Part shown: one piece after another, positions 45,201 to 51,923 of the stretch
Position numbering within the stretch: position 1 is the stretch's first letter
Layout of the letters: every line of letters starts with the position of its first letter
IMG/VR virus record: IMGVR_UViG_3300033064_005393
Span: 1 to 64,000 of that record
Strand: one strand, 5' to 3'
Source: a virus
DNA length: 64,000 nt
Translations under genes and position numbers: made by a program
The notes under the pieces: model-generated
What the model saw: the letters and a program-made list of their open reading frames with translations, nothing else
Told to the model about the DNA's origin: nothing
The model's database searches: none

Positions 45201-45850
45201 CTACGAATTCGGGAACTACAGCAAATGGACAAGGATCTGCTATGGGTGTCAACCAACCTTGTAGGGATCTTACAAAATACCAAAATCTTGATTTCGTTGA
45301 TACTCAAAAAGTATTGATACATAAAGCTGAAATCAAAAATTATTTAGATACTTTGACAACTACTACTCAAAACCTCAAGATTTATGCCTATGGAGTTGTC
45401 AACATTAAAAATGGAACGGCAAGTAATGTTGTAGTTCAGGCAAATAATAACAACTTATTTGGTGTTGGTACTAATGCTGAGTGGAAGGGTAGTGCTTCTA
45501 CATTTATATCGGCACAAACCTGTATTCAAATTTCAAACGGACAAACACAACCAATTGCGGTATTTGAGAATTTTACAGATTCAATAGATTTCTTTATATC
45601 TTACAATAATAACTTTACTGGTATGATAAGTAATCTTGTTAATTTAAATGCTAATATCATAGAGGCTCAGAGTATTGCGGACGCATTGACACAACTATAC
45701 CTATCGACTTGGGTTAACCGATATGGGTATGGTAAGTCGGCAGTACAAATCCAACAGGAAGTTATAGGACAAATTGGCACGAAAATTACTCAAAAGGAGT
45801 ATGATGAAATAAAAACCGCATTTTACAACGCTGTGGTATATCTACAGTGA
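39275..45850 (+). CDS. giant baseplate hub protein with glucosaminidase-like C-terminus
   Basis: At 2191 residues this is the largest gene of the window. Residues 150-250 (ISIKLNQAYIPQVTIDMVDVQ then FFLTVKGYYGKAVRYELML and FIGRTAAILSDL) resemble the first domain of gpD/gp27-type hubs. Residues 1880-1945 (SYTCEVVSMGNVMIQPTMYF then HVPMFTGPYLITNVSH) resemble the hub's closing domain. After a Ser/Asn linker, residues 1990-2191 include NNNLFGVGTNAEWKGS (from 2057) and IAVFENFTDSIDFFISY, which recall GH73 glucosaminidases; I cannot place the catalytic Glu. The long middle may form hub arms. It probably digests or binds peptidoglycan at infection. Confidence 0.7.
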   Translation: MADNRFASKNIYVEEDYQNIILVDPNKVVLPDGSVQERLVDHEDLVYYANLQARVLPRTKLAVGADLDNVVQNTIVAEFRSPDNYGIDFLNPQNSTNALDTSWSDQITGQGSREGQGRGQTQESITNSKQFIRRQRQDLQVDSQGFGIKSISIKLNQAYIPQVTIDMVDVQGRTLFEQGENSPYAAFFNLPYPIFFLTVKGYYGKAVRYELMLKSFNASFDPGTGNYNVTTEFIGRTAAILSDLIISHLFTLPHMYNSILTVEGQTAGNTQQQIGATATTGIPTNSNLRINTTKGIQKLNEVYSIYESKGLIEKGFPRLTLNALVYKLQTLDKLINESFGKQDMSVLSDIEEYGKIITDFRANVYGNFDGNWYTKYIDPTDVIIIGNKKFYGLKKTLQDGLSQQTALTDLDKIITENKKELLNNKTFGNNGSYTINGKTQQSELSFNLSIGNLVGTINPDELTPQDIEQTFIIRKNRLPSPNDNLELFGNELKTELSFSAKYLDPKTSQVVDEPKRFYIFGEPALNGSSPPNTFLPILDALQKNFSTQSQRIEEALSKALAEKIKNSETGLGFNPTIRNVMAVLMASGDAFLRLMDEVHRNAWEVRKNPNRLQAIISGSKNFGVDNKDVVQKDVSSTESLSDNNIVYPWPQYFEEEQDNKGNVKFTVKYPGDPEVINRTKGYLWDIWPEVEFTEQYITGSIQKQEIPDPIDYNNELEFTQYIGVNAVEFPNVNQPYLNLTEVSFFYEMWERQYLGTNYTKLFKETGYENELYAALGDFEFYNIKQAVEESPQLQGILKRFKFNYNNFINFLKNISLGGEGQNWNLFVRDEFVTPYIKEYITQDFELYSVATLSENSPSVQGLESSTKKIQDYISSTKSNSVSFIDSPPFTNLNWVKTNLANGQSIGVLEDANQTTKSLSFYQDKKAISNIFDDPYYNNFWTSIDWLNNDGSNVAQSILNINTFLQSNGQAYPTQSLGGLSTQTQLADFYQNREHKNFFPTESTLNYGNDYVITSGNVSSIQTTSLFNTPYFANAINVGAEKQKQDDVNPYVGLGYLALNSLPLITLREKLKEVNLTNKTITDLDYLYAAFTKFAAIHRIPYAWMLKYGSIWYRYKTFINNQTDILDDIWTDFPYLENYDPISQNPSTQYTVKDYNGGNTNISLQLSLNVTTPINLNHDSISAGFYPQLINNFYYFFANEDLVSGYTASDWSNAYSQSFRIAKTNQSTITFGPGSDLNDTGKTFSQVNWYQFYDTTNDPYLKYNLSQGYMLFPSTGALNFNQAKFECTNSTGQIVKPFLNNPAVYNGTTRGVWLAPQFGYYDNSLIERPTPLQYLKVVYSATSQQEAFSIQSESVYSSIEEVLAVFKPEVLDLFEQYFLNWCEPLNKLIEVRDPFELLKSASSFFSSEDLGNDLYYSNLYTLMMNFFIVPKVQLTGQENKDGSILATSQMGSIVTYLKGFFNKDIVLKLGNPSNFSRRTFGSFTNNRNLQPVDKINFGPYVNGSVPGDAGTTLAQSIGTFPEVWSALQNKIGFSSIPDLQYTNSGSYYTNFFKDFGIAFTETNVNELYQIIKMYAGAKLADNSLTPAQFYSAFSDFLTLQEKFQFNAMNHTFIQLNKNLPNVTETRVNNTISSVDGKTTKVELWETFKNLNDKWIAGGDFETRTLFEDFLFMDRGNRDVGNQIIVDVMSLLGYLQSKSATFSMYNLIGELLGKNNFIFFALPSYVNFYGIQNAVKTAGRQLDPEIANSAFGTFLTVDYQNSKPKFLCMYVDKPSEHLDLKENQSVRFKTDTFDLRRGVNNPILENQENKTDWAFSNKVVGFNLDFGIRNQNMFQSISLNQNQYKNTAETFQVYTNLGNQASGDKVAQQSQSLYNVYRSRSYTCEVVSMGNVMIQPTMYFNLRHVPMFTGPYLITNVSHNITENGFNTQFTGVRVPIYSFPDIDSLVVSVNKDLLKRYKERYKTKASSSVSAENASNTTNSGTTANGQGSAMGVNQPCRDLTKYQNLDFVDTQKVLIHKAEIKNYLDTLTTTTQNLKIYAYGVVNIKNGTASNVVVQANNNNLFGVGTNAEWKGSASTFISAQTCIQISNGQTQPIAVFENFTDSIDFFISYNNNFTGMISNLVNLNANIIEAQSIADALTQLYLSTWVNRYGYGKSAVQIQQEVIGQIGTKITQKEYDEIKTAFYNAVVYLQ

Positions 45851-45875
45851 TATGTATTATTTTGGTTTTTTAATA

Positions 45876-45882
45876 TATTTAT
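45876..45882 (+). promoter_or_regulatory. late-promoter-like TATTTAT, 14 nt before ATG 45897
   Basis: TATTTAT with leader AAGAAAAAAGTTTT before the two small genes. Confidence 0.6.
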
Positions 45883-45896
45883 AAGAAAAAAGTTTT

Positions 45897-46121
45897 ATGA
45901 ACTTAAAAAATTTATTAGATAATTATCTTAGAAAAGATACGAGAATCTCTGAAAAACAAATTTCTCAGGAATATAAAGAGGTTTGTGATTTAGACACCGG
46001 TGATTGCTACACCGTAAGAATGAAAGACGGACTTATTGAAAGAGTTGATAATTCTATGAAAATAAACAGAACATTAAAAGTTGAAACACCACACGGTGTT
46101 AAAACACTTTTAAATGGTTAA
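45897..46121 (+). CDS. hypothetical protein, 74 aa
   Basis: No family recognised. The first helix (NLKNLLDNYLRKD) is followed by a strand hairpin (DTGDCYTVRMKDGLIERVD) and a second strand pair (TLKVETPHGVKTLL), a compact alpha/beta layout with two Cys. It is 12 bases before the acidic protein and shares its late-type promoter and terminator, so a structural or assembly role is likely. Confidence 0.55.
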   Translation: MNLKNLLDNYLRKDTRISEKQISQEYKEVCDLDTGDCYTVRMKDGLIERVDNSMKINRTLKVETPHGVKTLLNG

Positions 46122-46133
46122 AAAAATTACAAA

Positions 46134-46769
46134 ATGAAGATTGACGAAAAAATCATTTCAGAATTAAGAAGACATAATGAAATTAATTCATACATCATAG
46201 AGCAAGAGGTTACTGACCCCTTAGCTGAACCAACAGGAACAGAAGAGGCACCTGCTGACGATACTGCTGCTGATTTAACTGCAGATGAGGTTCCCGAACC
46301 TGTAGATGTTGCTACCGATCCTGATGTTGAGGTTGTTAATAATTCTGTAGACTCTGTGGATGATACTGGAACCGAAGAATTAGATATTACAGATTTGGTT
46401 ACAACACAGAAAAAAGTTTCAGAGAAGCAGGATGAGTATATGGATATGATGATTTCTAAGTTGGAAGATTTGGAAAACAAACTATCCACAATGGATTTAA
46501 TCTTAGACAAAATTAATTCTTTGGAGAATAAAATTGAAAAATATAGAGAGAAAACTCCTGAAGAAAAATTACATCTTAGAAGTTTAGACTCATATCCATA
46601 TAATCAGAAGTTAACTGATTTCTTTGTGGATAAGCAAGATGAGATGGAAAAATCTGGCAAACACGAATATGTTTTGACCGATGAGGATGTGGAAAACTAT
46701 TCACCAAATGAGATCAAAACCACTTTCAATTCTTATTTACAGAATAAGAATCAAAATCAAATGAGATAA
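46134..46769 (+). CDS. acidic coiled-coil protein, scaffold-like
   Basis: Residues 22-90 are very acidic and Ala/Pro/Thr-rich (TGTEEAPADDTAADLTADE and more), almost surely disordered. Residues 88-140 form a coiled coil (ISKLEDLENKLSTMDLILDK then INSLENKIEKYREK). The last 60 residues are mixed and end in a helix. This composition is common in scaffold or internal head proteins, but no family match is evident. It closes a late unit before a strong terminator. Confidence 0.6.
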   Translation: MKIDEKIISELRRHNEINSYIIEQEVTDPLAEPTGTEEAPADDTAADLTADEVPEPVDVATDPDVEVVNNSVDSVDDTGTEELDITDLVTTQKKVSEKQDEYMDMMISKLEDLENKLSTMDLILDKINSLENKIEKYREKTPEEKLHLRSLDSYPYNQKLTDFFVDKQDEMEKSGKHEYVLTDEDVENYSPNEIKTTFNSYLQNKNQNQMR

Positions 46770-46796
46770 ATAATCGTTCAGATTATAACCAAACAA

Positions 46797-46821
46797 ACTC
46801 TCACCTCGGTGAGAGTTTTTT
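46797..46821 (+). terminator. intrinsic terminator before the SSB unit
   Basis: Stem ACTCTCACC / GGTGAGAGT with loop TC and a run of T, separating the late unit from the early SSB promoter 13 bases on. Confidence 0.85.
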
Positions 46822-46833
46822 GTTTAGGGTAGT

Positions 46834-46861
46834 TTGACTCTTCTATGTTTTCACTTATACT
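46834..46861 (+). promoter_or_regulatory. sigma70-like promoter for SSB and replication genes
   Basis: TTGACT (46834-46839), 16 bases, TATACT (46856-46861). It also fits the Bacteroidota pattern: TTTG at 46833, 19 bases, then TATACTTG against TAnnTTTG. The leader to ATG 46888 is about 20 bases. Confidence 0.65.
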
Positions 46862-46887
46862 TGATAAAGATAAAAGAGTAAATAATT

Positions 46888-47736
46888 ATGACAAATTCAA
46901 GTTTAGACGCGGTACTCGCTCAATATGAGAAGAATACCACAAGGTACGACTCTGGTAACCAGATGTCACAGGAAGAACGTATGAAGAAATACTTCACCAC
47001 GATTCTTGATAAGAACAACAAATCAGGACAAAAAAGAGTTCGGATCCTCCCAACCAAGGATGGTTCTTCTCCTTTTGTTGAGGTATGGTATCACGAAATT
47101 CAAGTTAATGGACAATGGGTTAAATTATACGATCCAGGTCAAAACGATAATGAGCGTTCACCACTAACCGAGGTTTATGAGGCGCTTATTTCAACAGGTA
47201 AGGAATCAGATAAAGATTTGAGTCGTCAATACAAACCCCGAAAGTTTTACATTGTAAAAGTTGTAGACCGTGATGCTGAAGATGATGGTGTTAAGTTTTG
47301 GAGATTCAAAGACAACTACAAACAAGAAGGTATCCTTGATAAAATTATACCAATTTGGAGAGCAAAAGGTGATGTTACTGATTCAGAAAATGGTCGTGAC
47401 CTTATCATAGAATTGACAAAGTCTAAGACACCTGCAGGTAAGGAATATACTGTTGTTCAGACTATTATGTATGATGATCCTTCACCTCTTCACACAGACA
47501 AAGTATTAATGAAGGAATGGATGGAAGATGAAATGACTTGGTCAAATGTATACTCCAAAAAAGCAGTAGAATACTTGGAAGCTATTGCTCGTGGAGAAAC
47601 TCCAATTTGGGATAATGAAACTAAAAAGTATATTTACGGTGATGACGTAGAAATTAGTATGGGTGGTAAATCAGAATCAAAACAAATTGTTGACCCACAA
47701 GCGAATGCTACGGTCGACGAAGACCTTCCATTTTAA
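46888..47736 (+). CDS. single-stranded DNA-binding protein (gp32-like)
   Basis: gp32-type proteins coat ssDNA at the fork and organise recombination and repair. Residues 1-20 (SSLDAVLAQYEKN) match the basic N-terminal cooperativity domain; the core (RVRILPTKDGSSPFVEVWYHEI, then RKFYIVKVVDRDAED and KFWRFKDNY) is the OB fold. The C-terminus ends DEDLPF, which is like the acidic tip of bacterial SSB that binds partner enzymes. It has its own promoter and terminator, consistent with a need for high amounts. Confidence 0.88.
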   Translation: MTNSSLDAVLAQYEKNTTRYDSGNQMSQEERMKKYFTTILDKNNKSGQKRVRILPTKDGSSPFVEVWYHEIQVNGQWVKLYDPGQNDNERSPLTEVYEALISTGKESDKDLSRQYKPRKFYIVKVVDRDAEDDGVKFWRFKDNYKQEGILDKIIPIWRAKGDVTDSENGRDLIIELTKSKTPAGKEYTVVQTIMYDDPSPLHTDKVLMKEWMEDEMTWSNVYSKKAVEYLEAIARGETPIWDNETKKYIYGDDVEISMGGKSESKQIVDPQANATVDEDLPF

Positions 47737-47743
47737 TTAATAA

Positions 47744-47771
47744 GGTGCAGGAAATACCTGCACCTTTTTTT
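47744..47771 (+). terminator. intrinsic terminator after SSB
   Basis: Stem GGTGCAGG / CCTGCACC, loop AAATA, seven T. Downstream recombination genes would be made by read-through or an unseen promoter. Confidence 0.88.
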
Positions 47772-47794
47772 AACTTTCAAAACTCCAAAAAAAT

Positions 47795-48007
47795 ATGAAC
47801 AAAAGACTTAATGACGCGCTAGTCAAAAAATACGAAGCTCAGATCGCTGAAGCTGAGGCCACACTCGAAATATACTTTACTAATTCAGTGGGTATTGGAG
47901 AACATCCACAACACTTGGAAGAAATGGATAAGTTTGTTACACAACTTACGGATGCTATAGATAAGAAAAAAGTTCTTGAAGAATTTTGGAAATACAATCA
48001 AAAGTAA
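47795..48007 (+). CDS. hypothetical helical protein, 70 aa
   Basis: No family recognised. The protein is two amphipathic helices (LNDALVKKYEAQIAEAEATL and MDKFVTQLTDAIDKKKVLEEF) joined by a Gly/His loop. Its stop overlaps the uvsX start (TAATG), so it is translated with the recombinase and may be a partner, in the position where T4 has small recombination mediators, but no similarity to UvsY can be claimed. Confidence 0.6.
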   Translation: MNKRLNDALVKKYEAQIAEAEATLEIYFTNSVGIGEHPQHLEEMDKFVTQLTDAIDKKKVLEEFWKYNQK

Positions 48008-49014
48008 TGGCACTCAAGAAAAAAGATTTTGGAGATATTAAAAAGAAGTTCTCAACTTCTGCAAAATACAAACCACAAAGATTTTTTGATTTAGGTCAGG
48101 ATTTCTTAGAGGCTGTTGGACTTCCTGGTCCTGCGATTGGTCACTTGAATATGCTCTTGGGACACTCAGATACGGGTAAAACAACTGCATTAATCAAGAA
48201 TGCAGTTGATGCTCAAAAAAAAGGAATACTACCTGTCTTTATTATCACTGAGCAGAAATGGAGTTTTGAACACGCAAGACTTATGGGTTTTGAGTGTGAA
48301 GAAGTTGTAGATAAAGAAACGGGTGAACTTGATTGGGATGGTTTCTTTATATTCAACAATAATTTTACTTATATTGAACAGATTACGGATTATATTAACG
48401 AGTTGTTAGATGCTCAAAAAAATGGAGAAATCGAGTACGACCTTTTGTTTATGTGGGACTCTGTTGGTTCGGTACCTTGTAAGATGACTTATGAAGGTAA
48501 AGGGGGTAAACAACACAATGCAGCTGTATTAGCGGACAAAATTGGTATGGGTATCAACCAAAGAATATCAGGGTCACGTAAAGCAGATTCAAAGTGGGAA
48601 AACACTTTGGTTATTGTAAACCAACCTTGGGTAGAATTACCAGACAACCCCTTCGGACAACCCAAAATTAAAGCAAAGGGTGGGGAAGCAATTTGGTTGA
48701 ACTCGTCTTTGGTATTCTTATTTGGTAATCAGAAAGGTGCAGGTACGACTAAAATCACAGCAACAAAAGACAAAAGAACTGTTAAGTTTGCAAGTCGTAC
48801 TAAAGTATCGGTGTTGAAAAATCACATTAATGGTTTGGGTTATGAAGACGGTAAGATTATTGTGACACCTCACGGTTTCTTGGCGGGTAAGGAAGCATCC
48901 GAGGAAAAAACTTCGATTGAGGCTTACAAGAAAGAATACTCTGAGTATTGGAAAAGTATCATCGGAGCTGATGGTGATTTTGATTTGAAGGAAGAAAGAG
49001 AAGTTATTGAATAA
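48007..49014 (+). CDS. uvsX: UvsX/RecA-like recombinase
   Basis: UvsX forms filaments on ssDNA and drives strand exchange and recombination-dependent replication. The P-loop is LLGHSDTGKTT (50-60); then VFIITEQKWSFEHARLMGF with the catalytic Glu, LLFMWDSVGSVP as Walker B, and the L2-type LVIVNQPWVELPDNPFG. The start is ATG 48007 in a TAATG overlap; an upstream in-frame TTG would lie inside the previous gene. At 335 residues it is shorter than T4 UvsX (391) and close to RecA. The acidic C-terminus (DGDFDLKEEREVIE) is as in RecA. Confidence 0.88.
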   Translation: MALKKKDFGDIKKKFSTSAKYKPQRFFDLGQDFLEAVGLPGPAIGHLNMLLGHSDTGKTTALIKNAVDAQKKGILPVFIITEQKWSFEHARLMGFECEEVVDKETGELDWDGFFIFNNNFTYIEQITDYINELLDAQKNGEIEYDLLFMWDSVGSVPCKMTYEGKGGKQHNAAVLADKIGMGINQRISGSRKADSKWENTLVIVNQPWVELPDNPFGQPKIKAKGGEAIWLNSSLVFLFGNQKGAGTTKITATKDKRTVKFASRTKVSVLKNHINGLGYEDGKIIVTPHGFLAGKEASEEKTSIEAYKKEYSEYWKSIIGADGDFDLKEEREVIE

Positions 49015-49030
49015 CATTAACTAAACATAG

Positions 49031-50035
49031 GTGATTCGTACATTAATTGTTGATGCAGACAATCTGTTTAAAATAGGTTTCCACGGGGTAAGAGAATTTT
49101 ACCACGACGGTAAACATATTGGAGGTATTTTTCATTTTTTGAATGTTGTTCGTAAACTTTTAATTAACCAAGAATACGATAAGGTTTTCGTGGTATGGGA
49201 TGGTCCTAACAATTCCATTCAGCGTAAAGCCATTTATTCGGAATATAAAAACAATAGGACTTCTTCTTTGACTGAATCAAAGAGGGAGTCCTTTTATTTT
49301 CAAAAGAACCGAGTCAAACAATATTTGGAAGAAATGTTTGTGCGACAGGTTTGTTTGGAAGGATGTGAATCGGATGATGTTATTGCCTATTATTGTCAAA
49401 TATCACTTGATGAACAAAAAACTATTTTTTCATCCGATAAGGATTTAACACAACTTATTTCTGATAAGGTTATGATATATTCACCGATTCATCGGGAGAC
49501 TTATGGGTATGGAGAAAAAGTTAAAATTGGTCAATTAATTATACCAATCGAAAATGTCGTAACACTCAAGGTTTTCTTGGGTGACAAATCCGATAACATT
49601 CCTGGTATTGATCGTTTAGGTGAGAAAACTTTTGTTAAATTCTTTCCTGAGATTTTGGACAAACCTGTTTCTGTTGATTACATTATAGAACGGACCAAGG
49701 AGATCCTTTCTGAGGACAATTCCTTGACCGTGTTAAACAATGTAATCAATGGTAAGACAAAGACACAAACACTCGGAGAAGAGTTCGTTAAAACGAATAT
49801 TTCACTTATTGATCTTAGTCGACCACTATTATCAGAAGAAAACAAAGAGGAAATTAGAAACTATTATTCTGAGGAGTTAGACCCCGAAGATAGAGGGTAT
49901 AGAAATATACTTAGATTTATGGAAGAAGATGGGATCTTTAAGTATCTTCCAAAAACAAACGACGGGTGGGTAGAGTTTGTACAGCCGTTTTTAAAGCTCA
50001 CCAGAAAAGAAAAAAGAAGAACTAAAAAAAATTAA
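49031..50035 (+). CDS. 5'-3' exonuclease, T4 RNase H/FEN family
   Basis: The enzyme removes RNA primers and flaps. Metal-binding clusters are all visible: LIVDADNLF (D8, D10), VVWDGPNN, GCESDDVIAYY, FSSDKDLTQLI and the helix-hairpin region FLGDKSDNIPGI. The start codon is GTG at 49031; 16 bases separate it from uvsX. Length 334 is close to T4 RNase H (305). The last 12 residues are very basic (RKEKRRTKKN) and may contact DNA or SSB. Confidence 0.9.
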   Translation: MIRTLIVDADNLFKIGFHGVREFYHDGKHIGGIFHFLNVVRKLLINQEYDKVFVVWDGPNNSIQRKAIYSEYKNNRTSSLTESKRESFYFQKNRVKQYLEEMFVRQVCLEGCESDDVIAYYCQISLDEQKTIFSSDKDLTQLISDKVMIYSPIHRETYGYGEKVKIGQLIIPIENVVTLKVFLGDKSDNIPGIDRLGEKTFVKFFPEILDKPVSVDYIIERTKEILSEDNSLTVLNNVINGKTKTQTLGEEFVKTNISLIDLSRPLLSEENKEEIRNYYSEELDPEDRGYRNILRFMEEDGIFKYLPKTNDGWVEFVQPFLKLTRKEKRRTKKN

Positions 50036-50038
50036 ACT

Positions 50039-50491
50039 ATGAAAGAAATTAATGATGTAACGAAGATGGAGTTTTTGTTGACCCTCAATGACAATATTGT
50101 GGTACAACGATACTTTAACGTTAAGAATTACAATCCGAGAGCTCGTAACAGCTACACTATGGTTGAACTTATGAATCAGATTAAAGAACAGATCCACGAG
50201 GACTTAAAAGCGAAATCTTGTTACTTTTTGCTCGACAACTACCATCAAATTTTGATGGACCCAAGTGTACTTTCCACCTCAAATACCGACGATCCCGAGT
50301 CGTTTAATATGTATTTGAAGCTCGGAGACCTGACAATTTGTCAATCAGGGTGGGATGCTAAAATATACCCGCCTAAAATAAGATACACCGTAGATGTGCG
50401 TCCACACCTAAAAAGTGTACTTTCACACCTAACTGACATTTTTTCAAATCAAAATTTAGTATACAACTACTTGAATATTCAGCTAGTATAA
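50039..50491 (+). CDS. hypothetical protein, 150 aa
   Basis: No family recognised. The protein has strand-helix pattern EFLLTLNDNIVVQRYFNV, a helix (YTMVELMNQIKEQIHEDLKAK) and a two-strand part (LGDLTICQSGWDAKIYPPKIRYTVD). It starts three bases after the exonuclease and precedes the helicase, so a replication role is likely; a loader or accessory factor is possible but nothing specific shows it. Confidence 0.6.
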   Translation: MKEINDVTKMEFLLTLNDNIVVQRYFNVKNYNPRARNSYTMVELMNQIKEQIHEDLKAKSCYFLLDNYHQILMDPSVLSTSNTDDPESFNMYLKLGDLTICQSGWDAKIYPPKIRYTVDVRPHLKSVLSHLTDIFSNQNLVYNYLNIQLV

Positions 50492-50494
50492 ATG

Positions 50495-50501
50495 TATTTA
50501 T
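50495..50501 (+). promoter_or_regulatory. TATTTAT element, 30 nt before the helicase
   Basis: TATTTAT followed by AAAACACGAAAAAC, upstream of ATG 50532. It is the only copy before a replication gene, so it may give a late boost or be coincidental. Confidence 0.4.
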
Positions 50502-50531
50502 AAAACACGAAAAACGTATTAACGATAGACT

Positions 50532-51905
50532 ATGAGCGACGAAAAAAACTTTGGATACCTTGGAAACACATTTCAAATACAATTACTTAATAACATTATA
50601 CTTTACAAGGACTTCGCAGCATCAATCGTTGATGTAATAGATCCCAAGTACTTCGATAACCAATACTTCCGTTTGATTATGCAAATAATCAAAGAATATT
50701 ATGTCAAGTATGAACACGTCCCAAATTTTGATACACTTGATCAACTTACTAAAAGTGAAATAAGTGCACCTATGGCTCAAAAAATGGTTTTGGATATGGT
50801 CAAACAGGTAAAGGACGCACCATTCGAAGGTCATAATTTTGTACAAGAAAAATCCCTGAAGTTTTGTAAACAACAAGAGCTACAGAAGGTAATGACAAAG
50901 GCACAAAAGATTATCGATAAAGGTGATTTTGAAAGTTACGACCATTTGGAAGAGATGGTTCGTGAAGCCCTAATGGTCGGTGAAATTGATCCAGGAACTA
51001 ACGATGTGTTCAGTAATTTAGATGAGGTGTTACAAGACGATTACCGACATCCAATTCCAATTGGAATTACTGGTATTGACAACCTTCTTAAAGGTGGATT
51101 GGCTAAAGGTGAGATCGGAGTAATTCTTGCACCTACCGGTGTTGGTAAAACAACAGTTCTTACAAAATTTGCTAATCACGCTTTTAATTTGGGTTATAAC
51201 GTACTTCAAGTATTTTTTGAGGACAATCCAAAAATCATTCAAAGAAAACACTTCACATTGTGGACAGGTATTGCACCTGACAATCTATCACAATGTAGGG
51301 ATGAAGTAATGGAAAAAGTTAGAAGAGTTCAGGATACTATGCAAAATAAATTGACACTAAAGAAATTACCCTCAGATACGTTGACACTAAATCAGATCAA
51401 AAATCAGGTTAGAAAGTTAATTGCTGAAGGAACAAAAGTTGATTTGATTGTATTAGACTACATTGACTGTATTATGCCTGATAAAAACTTAGGTGATGAA
51501 TGGAAAAGTGAAGGATCTGTGATGAGAGGTTTTGAGTCGATGTGTCACGAACTTGGTTTAGTAGGATGGACAGCAACACAAGGTAACCGATCTTCCATAT
51601 CATCTGACGTGGTAACTAATGACCAAATGGGAGGTTCAATTAAAAAAGCTCAAGTTGGTCACGTAATTATAACTGTTGCAAAATCTCTCCAACAAAAAGA
51701 GATGAATTTAGCAACTATTGCCATCACAAAATCTCGTATTGGAAAGGATGGAATCGTATTCGAAAACTGCAAATTTGATAACGAAATGATTGTTATAGAT
51801 ACTGAACAAAGTGTCACCTTCTTAGGTCTTGAAGAACAAAAGGAAGAAAAAAACAAACTACGTATCAAAGAACTGTTGGAGAGAAGAAAACAACAAACAA
51901 CTTAA
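50532..51905 (+). CDS. replicative DNA helicase (DnaB/gp41-like)
   Basis: The hexameric 5'-3' helicase unwinds the fork ahead of the polymerase. The helical N-terminal domain covers about residues 1-150; the RecA-like domain starts GITGIDNLLKGGLAKGEIGVI and has Walker A APTGVGKTT (200-208), Walker B LIVLDYIDC, and the GWTATQGNRSS motif H-3 like region, followed by DQMGGSIKKAQVGHVIITVAK. At 457 residues it matches T4 gp41 (475). It precedes the reductase genes by 18 bases. Confidence 0.92.
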   Translation: MSDEKNFGYLGNTFQIQLLNNIILYKDFAASIVDVIDPKYFDNQYFRLIMQIIKEYYVKYEHVPNFDTLDQLTKSEISAPMAQKMVLDMVKQVKDAPFEGHNFVQEKSLKFCKQQELQKVMTKAQKIIDKGDFESYDHLEEMVREALMVGEIDPGTNDVFSNLDEVLQDDYRHPIPIGITGIDNLLKGGLAKGEIGVILAPTGVGKTTVLTKFANHAFNLGYNVLQVFFEDNPKIIQRKHFTLWTGIAPDNLSQCRDEVMEKVRRVQDTMQNKLTLKKLPSDTLTLNQIKNQVRKLIAEGTKVDLIVLDYIDCIMPDKNLGDEWKSEGSVMRGFESMCHELGLVGWTATQGNRSSISSDVVTNDQMGGSIKKAQVGHVIITVAKSLQQKEMNLATIAITKSRIGKDGIVFENCKFDNEMIVIDTEQSVTFLGLEEQKEEKNKLRIKELLERRKQQTT

Positions 51906-51923
51906 TTAAAATAAATAAAAAAT

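Noticed and set aside
47986-48006. Upstream TTG start that would lengthen UvsX by seven residues
   Set aside because: It lies inside the preceding gene; ATG 48007 gives the TAATG coupling seen elsewhere in the window.
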